Notes: a model not told the origin generated them from the letters alone. A DNA stretch of 64,000 nucleotides from Stratiolaelaps scimitus (GCA_019614645.1 JABWDB010000017.1:6584501-6648500), one strand, 5' to 3'. Positions 48,613 to 61,302 are shown, numbered from the stretch's first letter. Numbers and translations: made by a program.

Positions 48613-51386
48613 CGATAACTACCTAAGCTCGCTCTTGTACGTAAACCTTCATTCACTGAATTATAAAATATTACACATTTGCAAGTTTCGTTAAATCGAG
48701 TGCACAGACTTTATTTATATATCGATTGACATATGGGTGTGTGCGTGCTAATCATCACACATAATTACTTAATAAGAATAATACACATAATAATTACTCT
48801 CTCCGAGAGACAATGCCATCGCCTTCCTCGGGACAATGTCGGCCTCAGCCCCGGTCCCAGCTAATCCCCCCCATAAGCCCTAGAAATAATTCCTGTATGT
48901 TTGAATAAACAACACACACGTTTGATATATATTACTCTATCTTAGTACATGGTTCGAATTTGAAAAAAAACAGACGACCAGCGAGATACATCATAGTTGG
49001 CTAAAATTTGCGTTTGAAAGGCGATTTCTGAATATGTTTTGCTGTTCGACAATCGGAAGAACTCACAATCATGGATCACCTAATGTGCACATAACCCCCT
49101 CAAATAGTATTAGCGTTCTTTTCGATTTTTCTGGCTTATTAAGATGCACTAACGAGTGCTTAGCTTGTTTTTGTCTTTTATATACATAAACAGTAATAGG
49201 GGAGTGATTCAAATGCTGATTGCACTATAAATAAACAGAGCTCAATGTATTTGAAGAAACTATTGCGTTTCGAGCTGATCATATTTCGTAATACGCCCAT
49301 CAACTCGTTCTAGTGGAATAAGCCAACACATGAAATTTTGGCCCACTTATCTCGAAGTTCCAAAGCCTTAACATTGCTCGAACCTTATTATCTTTAAACC
49401 GATACTAAATATTTTGCTAAAATCTGCTACATATATGATGAATAAACTACTCGACCATGGGAAAAATTGTGGCAAGGAAGGTTTTCTTCCACATGGGTAC
49501 ACCACCGGCTACAGCGACGCTGAGGAAAGTCGAATACGAATATGACTATAGAACCTTTCTCTCGATAGTTAAGATCCTGCCATTGGACTCGCTTCATCCG
49601 CGAGAAGTTAATGAGCCAGCTAGCGCTGCAAAATAGCGATCTCTAATCCTTCAAGAATGGCTTGATTCTAGGTTGGGTGACCTTTATAGTACCTTCTCGA
49701 GATACTCCAAGACGGGCTACTGCGCTCATGGTTCCATACTTGGAACAGAGATACCAGTAATTCTACGAGCTTCTTGAGACAATTTGTCAATATCGAATTG
49801 AACTCTATTAACAATATGTATTCGGTTAAATACAGCTGTCAACGTATTTACGACAATCTTGCACTGCAACTATTCCACGGTACACGTTCTGTTGTAGTGG
49901 TCAAAGTAATCAGGTGTACAACGGGCTCTCTGTCTTTCTCATCCCGGAACGTTGAGAGGATATCGTTGTCGAACTGTAGACACCCTCGAACGATGAACTT
50001 CTGCCGGTTCAAGGCTCATCAATGTGTTTATGACCCATGGCAGAGCGTCGAGTGTGCCGTTGGGTATTTCGGGCCGCTGGCTTTGAAACGGTGCCGGCTC
50101 CATCGACGACAGCAGTTGAGTTGCTGTTGGCCAATGACCCAGACACTTCTATCTGTAAGGCCTCCTTAATTAGAAGGAGGCGGAGCATTTGGGTCAGGGT
50201 GGCAACGTTCATGGATTTCGTTTACACATTCGATGCACATCATACAGCAGCACAACAGAAACAGTACGAGCAGAGGCATTATTCTCTTTGATCTGAAGGG
50301 CGGAAATTTTCCTTCTCAATAGCCACTATACAAGTTCGCCAGTAAACGTATCAGAGTCACTCTCCCTTTGGACTGTTTTCCACGATGAAACCAGCAGGTA
50401 GACGCCAACCACACGATTGAATACGCTTAGCACACTCTAAGAAATATCGTCGAATATCCTTTATGTTTTTTCTGTAAAGTACTAACAGCGTTGAATGTTC
50501 CTTCTAATGCCTGTCAATATTTAGTACGGGACAAACAATAATGTTTCCGTAGTCCAAAACGACGTTGTTATCGTTAACTTGATAGTGTATCACGGTTCGG
50601 CGTTCCTGAACACGTTGTTCTTGTTCAAAGAAGGAATATCCTCTCGATGATATAACAAATCGTCGTCTAACCAAGTTGGAGCTGACTAGTGTAAGGTTTA
50701 GTGAAATCTCTATCCAAGCAGATGCAAAGAGGAGAGTTTCTGTATACAGGATACTGTCAGTGTGCCGCTATTCCGGAGAACGTTGATGATACACCAGGCA
50801 GATATAGGTGCATAGCACACTATATTATCAGTGGTTGCAGTGCGAACTAGCCACTTGGTGTGTGTTCCGATTCGAGCACAGATCGAGTGTAGGAGGAGCG
50901 AGCTCGGCGCGCCGTTGTGCTGCCTAACTTTATTCGCGCACGCAATGGGAAAGGGCCCTCATCCAGCGAGACGCGGCGTCCGTGATACCTTTCGAGGTGT
51001 CCGCCGGGGGCGCTGCTTCCGCAGGATCTGAGTTAACGGTAAGGGATGGTGCAGCGATATATGCTAAACTCGGAGGAATGAAACGAACGGAGACGATCAG
51101 TGAGGTAGTTCATGCAAAGAACAACCCCTGGGGTTATCGAACGGCTCGAACCTGCTCTCTGCCTCTCTGACTGAATCTAATTTCGCCGGAACTCAATGCA
51201 CACTCTTTACAATTCCCGCATACAATTTCTAGAGCATCCTCTTATGTCAACCATTGTGCAACCACTCCAGGTTACGCGGTATCCCGTGCGGGGAAGGACA
51301 AGCACAGAAGTACGCCGACCTATAGATAAATCACCTCCTTTCCACTATTGCCTTCGAAGCCCTTAGTGACCAAGGCCCCTGAGTGC
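48613..51386. other. intergenic, no gene supported
   Basis: AT-rich with short frames on both strands (for example 49774-50291). A small eight-base-pair hairpin occurs near 50157-50178. No recognised coding or element signal. Confidence 0.5.
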
Positions 51387-51866
51387 TAATTTCCTCGAAG
51401 GAGCCTACCACAGGCTCATTCGCGCCACAGGGGACAAACCGGGGAGGATCCGTACTTCTGCAGCGTCTTTCCCTTGTTGTGAAGTGGAGCAATCCCATTG
51501 GCGAGGCCCGAGGCCGAGGCGATTATATAATTACTGTATATTTCAAGACACACAATCATTTGAAATAATATCATGCCTTTATATAAGTAATTTAAAAACC
51601 CACCACTTGTATTACTGTTTTTTTAGAGCTGACCCTCAGCTGTTCCCCCATCTGACAGGCCTCAGCTCTTAGGTTTAGGCATGATATTATTTCAAATGTG
51701 TGTGTCTTGAAATATACAATAATTATATAATCGTCTCGGCCTCGGGCCTCGGCAATGGGATTGCTCCACTTCACAAGAAGAGAAAGACGCTGCAGAAGGA
51801 CGGATCCTCCCCGGTTTGTCCCCGGTGGTGCGGATGAGCCTGTGGTAGGATCCTTCGAGGAAATTA
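51387..51866. mobile_element. foldback element with about 190-bp inverted arms
   Basis: Left arm about 51387-51578 and right arm about 51677-51866 are near-perfect reverse complements: for example TTTCCTCGAAGGA on the left pairs with TCCTTCGAGGAAA on the right, and both carry the GGCCTCGGG and ATTATATAAT blocks. The loop of about 98 bases carries the 3' end of repeat R2 in reverse (51634-51670). CCACTTGTATTACT occurs both in the loop (51602) and just outside the right arm (51868). No transposase is encoded. Confidence 0.9.
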
Positions 51867-52227
51867 ACCACTTGTATTACTATATGTTGCCTAACCTCCT
51901 GTGCTTGAAGACAGACTCATACTCGCGGGAGCCTCCAGAATAAACGAAAGTGACAACACGATTGAAATACACCAATATAACGACATGCTCGCCCAATAAA
52001 CCTAACAGGTCGGACGGACAAGAGGCTAAGACCGATGTGTCTATGCATGTCGACTCGAGCCGATTTACAACATAGTATATTATTAGTCAACACGGGGTGT
52101 GGAAAACCCGGGACCCTTTAGGAAATATCGAAAAGTAGAAGCAAATATCGCTCGTGAATACAAATAAAATGCAGTTATTAGTAGGACTACTATAATGTTT
52201 GGAGACAGATACCGCTGTCGAAGGTAA

Positions 52228-52270
52228 GGTAAAGGTAAAGATTTATTAGTTTATTAAAGGAGCTGCAATA
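52228..52270 (+). repeat. dispersed repeat R3, copy 2
   Basis: GGTAAAGGTAAAGATTTATT then TTATTAAAGGAGCTGCAAT, partner of 19648-19690, followed by an AAT-rich tail as expected for a retrocopy end. Confidence 0.55.
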
Positions 52271-52310
52271 AATAATAATAATGGTAATGCACGAAAATGT
52301 ATATTTGCAG

Positions 52311-53395
52311 CAAAAGTATCCGCGCAGTCGACGCCATCTCTATGCAGTCGCCAAAGCAGAAGCCTCTTTTTTTCTGCTTATTATCGGCCCCTTCGACCGT
52401 GCCACCTATCTCCGGGCACAGTGACAAGGAAGGTACGTTTACACGAATTGGACGGCTCTTCCGCAGCGCTGTGTCTGGGTTATTGGGTTACGATGTCCAA
52501 TAACTGGGCTAGACACCACTTTTCTCATCTCTTCGACCACAGAGAGGGGTTTAGTTTTCCCTGTAGTGGCACTGTAGTATTCTGAGAGTCGGCAAAGTAG
52601 AGTTCGATCCTCGAGAATAACTCGTCCGTCCAGGCCCACTTCTGTCTGCGACCTAAACACGGACGGCTCTTCGAAATTCCTGTTGCGTGTTGTGTAGCGG
52701 CGCAAACGAAGCTAATTCGCGCCTATTTTCAGCGTTCGATTACTACTCAACTGCTCTGTTCGAGAGTCCAAGGAGGTGTATCGGGGACAGAAATGAGCTG
52801 CGTCCACCGTCGGAGCTTTCAAGCCTCTCAGGTAGCCAATGTTGGCCAGTACACACTTTGTCTAAATGAATTCTCCTCAGGGGCCTTCGTCCCACTTGCC
52901 TGTTCTTTGCCGAGCGTGCCCATAACTGAAAGTTTCTTTATCTAGAATCGAACTCTAACGCTAATCCGGCTAGTCACCAGTGTAAGTAAGCGAAGCTGTG
53001 TTCTATTCCAACTTCGAAGAAGCTTGAAACTATCGTAGTCCTGTTTACCTTGACAGGTGGCGTCTAGCCCAGCAATGACAATGGATGTACGGGATCTTGG
53101 CGAGCAACCACCCGGCGTCAGTTATAGCGACGAGCATTGTGAGACATCGCCTTCAAGGTGTTTAAGGAACGACTTTGATAGGGGCATGCTGTCATCTTCG
53201 TCATCGAGCTCCTCGACATCTCTTCATTCGTTTGGATCAGCGAGAAGTTTCGGCCCCAGGAAACACAGCGAATCTTTTGGTCGCGCACTATCGAGTATAG
53301 TTTTGCGACAGCTCAAAGACGATGACTCGCTGGCCGGCGATTTTGACAGGCACCAATTCCTAGATGATGCATCTCGACAAGAGTGGAACCCGCAG
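52311..53395 (+). CDS. unidentified gene, three phase-compatible exons
   Basis: Exons 52311-52432 (acceptor TTTGCAG, donor GTACGT), 52732-52830 (acceptor TTTTCAG, donor GTAGCC) and 53057-53395 (acceptor TTGACAG, donor GTTGAG) stay open when joined in phase 0. The product is rich in Ser and Arg, with a run of eight Ser residues in the third exon (about 53202-53225) and a charged end. It looks intrinsically disordered with no catalytic domain. The second exon is also open in another frame, so the join is not proven. It could be the front of the gene whose later exons lie at 54060-56000, but the phase of that connection does not close without a further exon. Confidence 0.4.
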
Positions 53396-53753
53396 GTTGA
53401 GTAGACATGACTGACTATTGGGCTCATCACTGGAGGCTATTCTAACAACTAATTGGTTGACGATTAGTGAATGATTAAGCAGATAACCTTGTTACACCAT
53501 CAGCAGGAAAATCTGTCAGTGTAGTAGAGTTACTTTCGAAAATATTCATGTGATAGAATATAGTTAGAAATAAAGGTGTTGTGTTATTAAAAAAACGTAT
53601 CACAAATTACTATGAAACGCTTGTCACGGCTATCGGCGATCATAACCGGCGAACTATCGTGATGTTGCGATGCCGAGAACGCGGGGCGATTCAGCTTAAT
53701 AGAAGCCATATTCAACTCAGTTCCAGCTTAGTGAGAGTGCTATGCTTAGATCA

Positions 53754-53820
53754 TCAACAAAACAAAATTTCGTAGCATTAGGTAAACGGATCAACAAAAT
53801 TTCGTAGCATTAGGTAAACG
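53754..53820. repeat. tandem duplication of about 33 bp
   Basis: ATCAACAAAA...TTTCGTAGCATTAGGTAAACG occurs at 53754-53788 and 53789-53820. Confidence 0.9.
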
Positions 53821-53922
53821 AACTCTTCAGCAGTTATACTCAATTCAACGCAGCTTGATAACAGCCATTAATTAAATGTCACGCGAGAAGGAAATGATAG
53901 GGGGCAGATGGTGAGATGAAGT

Positions 53923-53974
53923 AAATGTATTAAGGTACAGCATTACGTGTGTATATATATAATGCCGTACCTTA

Positions 53975-53980
<6 letters not shown>
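53923..53980. repeat. imperfect hairpin flanking a TA tract
   Basis: TATTAAGGTACAGCATTA on the left pairs with TAATGCCGTACCTTAATG on the right with one mismatch. The loop holds a short TA run, and a longer (AT)n tract follows to 54008. Confidence 0.8.
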
Positions 53981-54010
<30 letters not shown>

Positions 54011-54059
54011 TAGACTAAATCATCACTGTCAACAGAATATACTTTTCGTTCCTCCTCAG

Positions 54060-56000
54060 CACGGAGTGAGTGGCGTGGTCCGTTATTGCTGGGTGGACGG
54101 CCCCGGGTGGAGCCCCTCCACCGGCCCAGTGAGCAGTTCATGGTGCGATTTAGCAGCGCATCTCGCTACTATCGACCGTCTCCACGACCAGTACCTTGCA
54201 ACTTTCCGCCGAGCAGGTACTCACAGCGAGGTGGGTATTGCCGAAGACGGGCCTATCGGTACCCAGTACGAGAATGAGCATGAGGTGAAGGACAATGAAC
54301 ATGCTTCGATCAAGGAGAGTGCCGCCCCAGTCATTGATGATCGAGACTTGACGTATCGAGACAATGGAAGCCTAGATCAGACCGTCCATTCCTGCTGTTG
54401 TGACCTGCATTACATTCGCCGTGTTCGTCTTGCATACAATTGGTACATTGCGCTATCTCATAGACGCTTACACTACTGGCCATATACATGTAGCACGCGT
54501 GCTCCTTTGACAAGAATGGCGTTTGAGATAACAGGAATTATTTCTAACACCATTATTACGTTTGGCGTATACTTTTACCTTTTGTAGCAAGACTGCAAAA
54601 AGCAAAAAAGTAAATAGTGTAATTAAACTATCTTTGAGTAGATCAATTATGAGCTAGATCTGCTTGTGATTTTAGTTATATGCGTCTTTAAGACTGAAAT
54701 TAAATTAGGAATAATAAAAGCGATCTTAATAATAATAGTAACAAAGTAATTTATAATTACGTCATTGAGCTGGCAATATCTGCGCGTGAGCTTGAGTTCA
54801 GGCTTTGAGCTACGTATATATAATAATAATAATAAGCTAAAACTGCTCATGAGAAACAGAAAACGCGAGCTCACGTGCCTGTCAGACGCGGAGAATCTTT
54901 GTAGTTCTTTGTTATCTTTCTTTATCTGAAGATTGTTGCCAGGTACGAGTAAGTAAGGCTGGCCCCGACAGGTCCTCATAGTAATACCTATAAGGTTATG
55001 AGCTGAGACCTGCTAGACAGAGGAACAGCTGAGGGTCAGCTGGAAAAACACAGTGCACGGAGTTTTGCTCTCAGGCCATGAAGAGCCGAACTTGGCCGTA
55101 TACAACTTTGTCAACGTTACAACTACACAACCTTCTATGAATGGTCGGGTCCCAGGAAGATTTTTATAATATGTATATAACGAATGCATAATAAAATATT
55201 TATGAAGTTTTAACTAATCAACTATTATTATTAATAATATTAATAATTTGGCAGGTTTGTCTCAAGTTCTAGTCCTCGAGAGAAGCGCGCGCAGGAACGA
55301 CGCGAAAAATTAAGATCGGGAGCTGAAGCTGGCAGTAATGGCGACAAGACTCACGGGTGTGTCGATCCACCCAAGGCTCCTTCGAAAGAGGCCAAATGCA
55401 CTAAGAGGTGGTGCACCGTTTTAACCTCACAACACAAATATGTAAAAAGAAGCACACCCATTTCCCACAAAAAGAGCAGTATACGTGGTCTGCCTTCTAT
55501 GTTATGGTCACTCATGGTCTAGCCGAGTTTCGGGTCAGCTAAAGGTAACCATTGGCCAAAACACAGCAGCGACGTTGCCTCGAAATCGGCGTAATTACAT
55601 TTGGCGAAGCTTATATGATTACAATACTATTCTTATTGAACGGTCAAGTTCAGAAGCAGGATCCAAATAACCTATCCTGCCTTGACCGGCTGTGTTTGAA
55701 GGCTGGGACATATCGATTCGTCTTTATATTGTGGTAGAGCATTCCTTGCAGAGATTCATGACATTTTGTTAACGTAGCTCTTACATGCATCCATGTCTCT
55801 GTTTAACGTTATCTATCCCTCGTATATCTTGCACGTTTTTAGCGATCCCTAGTCGACACTGTTTGTCTTCGGGTGGTGCGAGCGCTATTTTCAATGACAA
55901 GCGGCAACAGCTGGTTTCGTCGTCGTTGGACGTTGTACACCGTTGTCGGCAAGCACTACGTTTTACAACGGAGCAAAATGCGGACTTGCAGGATCCATAA
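54060..56000 (+). CDS. unidentified gene, last three exons
   Basis: Exons 54060-54216 (acceptor CTCCTCAG, donor GTACTC), 55255-55407 (acceptor TTGGCAG, donor GTGGTG) and 55853-56000 (acceptor CCTAG, TAA stop) join in one open frame of about 150 residues. The first is Arg/Pro/Ser-rich (RSEWRGPLLLGGRP, later SSASRYYRPSPRP). The second is highly charged (PREKRAQERREKLRSG) and Lys-rich. The last ends LRFTTEQNADLQDP. No family is recognised; a disordered nuclear or cytoskeletal adaptor would fit the composition. The alternative frame of the first exon runs into a stop early in the second, which favours the frame given. It probably continues from exons at 52311-53395. Confidence 0.45.
54887..55045 (+). 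repeat. dispersed repeat R2, fullest copy
   Basis: The fullest of four related copies. It matches 3183-3325 across its first 120 bases, and 27393-27435 and 51634-51670 at its 3' end (GGAACAGCTGAGGGTCAGCT). It lies in a putative intron. Confidence 0.75.
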
Positions 56001-56160
56001 TGTGCACCCATCTATAGGCACTCGCCTAAAGACCGCTTTATTAGCTTAGCTATGGGATGAGCCTCTGCTGAGCAGGGGTCGTGTGTATACATGAAACTAC
56101 AATTACTTTCGAATATCGATTATTGTACATGTTATTAAATCAATCGTTGTTGAAGGCAGG

Positions 56161-56724
56161 ATGGCTCTGCTCTTTCCTAGCTGCTGCATAGCGGCACCGA
56201 GGCCAATCATAGAGGGAATGCAGTGCGGTTCAGCTGTAGAGAAAAAGTTTTGGAACGGGTGAGTGGTTTACATTGGCGGTTCAACGTTACCTAGCCCCAC
56301 GGGTATCAATTCTGTTTAGCTCAACACTCAGTGTGCGCTGATCGAAAGCGTACGTTTGATAACAATGAAAAATAAATTCACTAAAACGAACTGCCTATTT
56401 GATATACACGTGCCTAGCAAATAAATAATCTCAATAACCATAGCAACACAGCTGGGAGCTTAACCGAAATAAATCACAGTTGATTTCCCACAATTGACTT
56501 TATTCAGCAGACCACATACTACCTATCGAAGCATGTACCCGTCATTCTCGCTCGATTATCCCTCACCACTGAACTGCTCCCAGTTGTTTCCCGGTAGTCC
56601 TTTCAGCTACAGACGGAAACAGGTGTGTCGGCGGCAGATAGCGAAATCGGTGATTTCGTCAGCGCCGGGTGACAATCTCCGCTGTCTCTACAACACGCTG
56701 GGCGATCACGGTGTGCCAAAGTGA
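56161..56724 (+). CDS. unidentified two-exon reading frame
   Basis: ATG at 56161, exon end at 56258 with a strong GTGAGT donor, then acceptor TTATTCAG and exon 56508-56724 ending in TGA. The phase closes (GG plus C), giving 104 residues with six cysteines. The second exon has SLDYPSPLNCSQLFPGSPFS and a basic YRRKQVCRRQ segment. The start is only weakly signal-peptide-like. It could be an independent small gene, or the end of a longer transcript, since AAGGCAG just before the ATG could also act as an acceptor. No family is recognised. Confidence 0.4.
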
Positions 56725-57492
56725 TTTTCGCCGATTATGTTGAAACATGTACCGATGACTCCACACCGGCTTATGCCGTGAGCAGATCGATTTCTATATG
56801 CGAGCAGTTTTGGGATATTTTGGAATTTATACACTTACAGATTGTCGCGTATGTTGCACGTTTCTTTGCTTATTTATTGTTTATAAATAATTCATTCTAC
56901 TCCTTGATCAAGTCGGCAGTACACACAGTGATACCATAAATTGGACAATTGGGAAAGTCCGCTAGCACAGACCGTGTCAGTGTTCAATGTCCGACATAAT
57001 AACATTAGTTGATATACACAGTTGCACTCTTCATCATGTTTGAGTCACTTTAATATATAATAATTATTAAGCATTAATGGTTTTTTTTTTCTTTTAGAAT
57101 AACACATAATTTATACATCTTCTCCATTTTGATGGTACATTCGTAAGGTCCACATTCCGAAAATTCGAATCTCCGACTGCTGCAGCAACAGCAGCAGCCG
57201 ATAAAATCGTGAATCCATAGTCGTGCTATGGGCTTTTTTTTCTGTTTCGTAATATGCAATTCTTGAACCCTTCACCAGGTCCCCTGACTAGGATGTGCTT
57301 ATGTCCAGTTCACCTGACGACTTCGCTTCACTTCCCAACCTTGACTCTAAATGTCCAAACGGACAAACTCGGCGTATAGCTCACGAGCTGCGCTCTCAAG
57401 TGGACTCAAACAGCTCGACCCCTCCGAGATGAAGAAGCTGGTGGAATCAATAGGTTCATTTAGTTTCATCGTTCGGTTCACTGTGAGGTGAT

Positions 57493-60400
57493 TCAGATGT
57501 TGGAACCTCCTGTGGGGGCGTTATAAGCCGGTGGCGCCTGCGCGGGCTGTCCGCCCCTGCGGAACATATTCTTGAACATCTGCATTCCTAGCCATGACGA
57601 TGCAGCTCCCTTGATGCTTTTGTCAGAACCCAGACGGCAGCGAATGTATCCGTAAGCGTTCGACGTGCTCAGCGATATCGCCACGACGATCACCGTTAGC
57701 CACTGAAAATTTAAAGTGAGGAACGCAGTAAAGGCAAAGAAGCCCCACGCGGCCGGCATAGCGAGTAGGGCCGTCCAGAACATGCCAGCCTCGCCCTTGT
57801 CAAAAGGTCGACTCTCGGGCGCCTTCTCGAAGACCCACTGGGAGTCACCCGTGGCCGGATCAACGATACTCCACCATCGTAAACCAACGAGGATACGACC
57901 TGTCGAGAGAACACAGTGAAAATCGCCACAGAGAATGCCTTGATCAGTTCATCAAGCGTGTACATACAGCAAATTGTGCTCTTAGCTACGTATACGTGTT
58001 GATGTTAAATGTAGTGTAAAGCTGGAAGCTCCCACTGTCGGCGTGGGGGATGAGTCGACAAGCAAGATAAATAACGCACGAAACTCAAGCCCGGTTCGTT
58101 TAGTCCTACAGCCTGATTATCAACGAAGGTCGGCTAATGGGAGCTAACGGGAAAAGTGGAGATGCGTAGCTATTCGCAGTGGATGAATCTCAGCAAAACG
58201 ACAAACATAGCCGCCCGTTACAGTTCTTTGTTACCAGAGATGTTTTTCGTGATCCAGAAGTCTGTGGCAATTAGGAACAGCAGAAGGACGAAGTTGGTGA
58301 CGAACGAGTCGTTGAACATATTACAGAACAAGTAATAGAATAGGCAGGCCGCCTTGGGCAGGACATGGGCAAGCACAACGAACGGATGCCGGGGAGCTAT
58401 TGGACCCCCAATCGCATCGTTGGCAACTAGGCCCGCCTGAAACAGGACAAAATACAGTCATCGTTATACAGAAGAATATATTAGGTAGGAAATGACGATC
58501 GGTGTGTATCGCCCTATTAGGTTCGCTGATTTTGGCCATTGGAAATGCAAGAAACTACAGTTCGAAGGAACATTGATAATTATATTTAGATTCATAAGCC
58601 CAGTGTCGACATGGTTTCCTACAGAATACAATGTTGTTACAAATGTCATCAGGTCGAAAAAGTGTTCAGTAATGTAATAATTACAAATGATCCGAAATTG
58701 ACACCCGAAAGAAACGGAAGTCATTGTCGGACCGACGGACGGACACCAGGGACTTTAATAAATACTATAGTTACAAATGCTTGGAATCCTCAGCGAATAT
58801 CGGTAGTTGCTCCCACAACCGGTTATTTTTTTCTTCTATATTTCATACTTTTGGTATAATACAATCGAGATATATATATATATATATATGCATGAGCAGA
58901 TATCATGCCTACTGTAAATGACAACTGTTATCACAATATATTTTCACGCGTTTATAATCTGCACCACAACAGCTGGTTATATAATGTGGGCACAGTCCAG
59001 CTAGCTATTGTGTGCGCTGTCAAATGAATGTTTTTTTTGTCGTCCACAGGCGAGGTGTCACGTAAGACGTTTTTGCACTGACTCTCAGCCTTAGAACATT
59101 TAACGTCCACGGTATTGCTTCGTAGGACGCATCCTTAAATGCAAAGATGCAACCGTGATCATTGCCGCTGTGGCGGGCGATGCACTATCTTTTAACAAAC
59201 TCCACATTAGAGTAGTTGCACATAATCAATGTGGAGACTACAGCTCAATCTCTTTATTATTTACATGTGTTTTTTTTGCCCACATTTGTTCGTTGCAATC
59301 GTTTATTACACTGTATTGCACAGCGGTGAGACTTGAGAGAAGACGGGTCGTATTGAGTTTCATGGTTTCGACCATAACCGTTACGCATTTGCATCTAGAT
59401 TTAATTACTAGCTTAACATCCTTCTATGATCAAAATGGCACAGCATCAATCATTCTATTTCATAGACAAACGCTAATTATATCATGCCAAGCTTATACCG
59501 CTTGTTAGCGATTGGGTTTTGCTATGTGTTATCAAGGATCTATTAAAAATCAACCCATATTAGGTTAGACACGAATAGTGGAAACTGGTATTCACCTAAA
59601 CGGTGGTTGTTATTGTCAAATATCCGCCCGAGTAATCAATTTAAGGTACATAGGTCTACCAACAAAAAAACAACCTACCAATGAAAATATACGAATGTCT
59701 GCTCTGACTAACCACCGATTGTTAAATAAATCAAAATCATCGTATAATAATACGTCCGCAATTTTTCCTCCCATTATTATCAGCAGTTCGAGCTCGCCGT
59801 AAGTGCATAGGTATAAGTTAGTAAATGATTTCGTGATTAGTTCATGCCATAGACGAATTCATCACCTCCACAGAACAGTGCCAGCTAAAAGCGTAGTTTA
59901 ACTAATCAATCGAGCTCTATTGCCCATTAAGAGCATCTCGTAATACACGTTCACAGTAGGTACGACGCCGTCTCACCGTCATCGAGGCTGTCGGACTTCC
60001 TATGTTGGACATCATCCCAGCTTCGTCACGGCCCCCCGCGGGCCTAGCGAAGTTCTGTACGAAATTTCACGTCCACAAAAGTACAGTTCACGTAACACCA
60101 CCACCACCACCATTCACTTAAAACAGCAGCAGTACATCGCCTATAGGCCGCTTAATCATCTGCTGGTGGGCCATAGCCTATCGGATGTCTGCTGCCACAT
60201 GACAGCCGATTCGACAAGAAAAATCGCTGACCCGGCTAATGTCATGTCCATGGGGGGCTAATTTTTAGTTCGTTATCGCCATTTCGCTAAATTTGGCTGC
60301 TGACAGATCATGTAGATATATAGGTACTTCCCTTATATGAAAAGCTTAACATGCCCATAAGCTATGTTCTAAGCAAAGTATATACGTCTAATATATATAC

Positions 60401-60836
60401 ATATGTATATATATATATACAAATATACATGTATGCATATATATACATCAAATTTGCTTATAGTTTCGATGACGTACATGTTGTGCTATTTTGCTTTGTC
60501 TACACTACGCTCTGCGATCGTTTGTTAATTTTCTTGTCGATTATTTTCACAGGCTTTCACATGATTCCCTCTCGCAGCTAATCGTATGTCCAGCGCGTTC
60601 TCCTCAGCCCTTCTCCACGAACAGGTGACTCGTGTCATCTGGTCGCCTGCCGGAGCAGTTACGTCCGAAACATTGAACGGCCGGTAGTAGTGATCGCATT
60701 GAATTCGCTTCATCTAAAATAGTGCTCGTCTTCCTCTCCAACCCCCCCCCCCTCCCGGGCCCGGACTCACCAGTGACATGCGACTTGTGGATATCTTTGC
60801 AGCTGCAGTGGCACCTTCTTCTCCCGTCAGCAGCAT
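57493..60836 (-). CDS. TVP23: Golgi apparatus membrane protein TVP23 homologue
   Basis: Three minus-strand exons in phase: 60836-60771 (22 codons), 58436-58235 and 57899-57493 (TGA), for 224 residues, close to the 205-215 of other TVP23 proteins. The family core is clear: RHPFVVLAHVLPKA, an aromatic and hydrophobic membrane segment, FVLLLFLIATDFWITKNISG, RILVGLRWW, a DPATGDSQWVFE loop, a hydrophobic hairpin (FWTALLAMPAAWGFFAFTAF and the following segment) and NAYGYIRC. Four membrane spans are expected. The tail is Pro/Ala/Gly-rich and cytosolic. TVP23 acts in late-Golgi vesicle traffic with YIP-type partners. The first exon was found by phase, a GTGAGT donor and its ATG, and is less certain. 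It is head-to-head with ADCK1. Confidence 0.92.
59075..59152 (-). repeat. SINE tail plus part of body
   Basis: Reverse-oriented: ACTGACTCTCAGCC, CATTTAACGTCCACGG, ATTGCTTCGTAGGACG and GCAAAGATGCAAC. It extends further into the body than the other fragments and sits in the first intron of TVP23. Confidence 0.75.
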
Positions 60837-61302
60837 CTGTGAATTTCATACAGGATAGGTAACGTAGCCTCGTCTGAGAGATTTGAAAGTCTTTTGATTT
60901 CACTGCCGGCTGTGACGAACAGCCAAACTAAACTTGTGCCAGTCGCGGTAAATCGTTGACATCACTTGGGCAGCTTGTCAAGCTGCTAGATAGATAAGGC
61001 TGCCTTCAAATTCAAGTACGTCGAGATCCTTGAATGTTTAGCCAGCAAGTGCCTGTGTGTGTATCGGTGTCAGGTTGGCGCGTAAACGGTTGACGGAGCA
61101 GAATCTTGACGAGAATATGCCTCTCTAAGAAAAGACGGTCTCAATAAATTTCGTTTTAAGAAAGAGTTGATCGATAGCTCTGCTTCTCGAATTGTCTTTA
61201 TTATTCGACCATCTTGTTACGACTAACGAATTCCTATTAGAAAAAAAAAGTGTGTTTCCAAACAAACCGTGTGTATTGTGCTCTCGAACGAACTCTAAAA
61301 AG

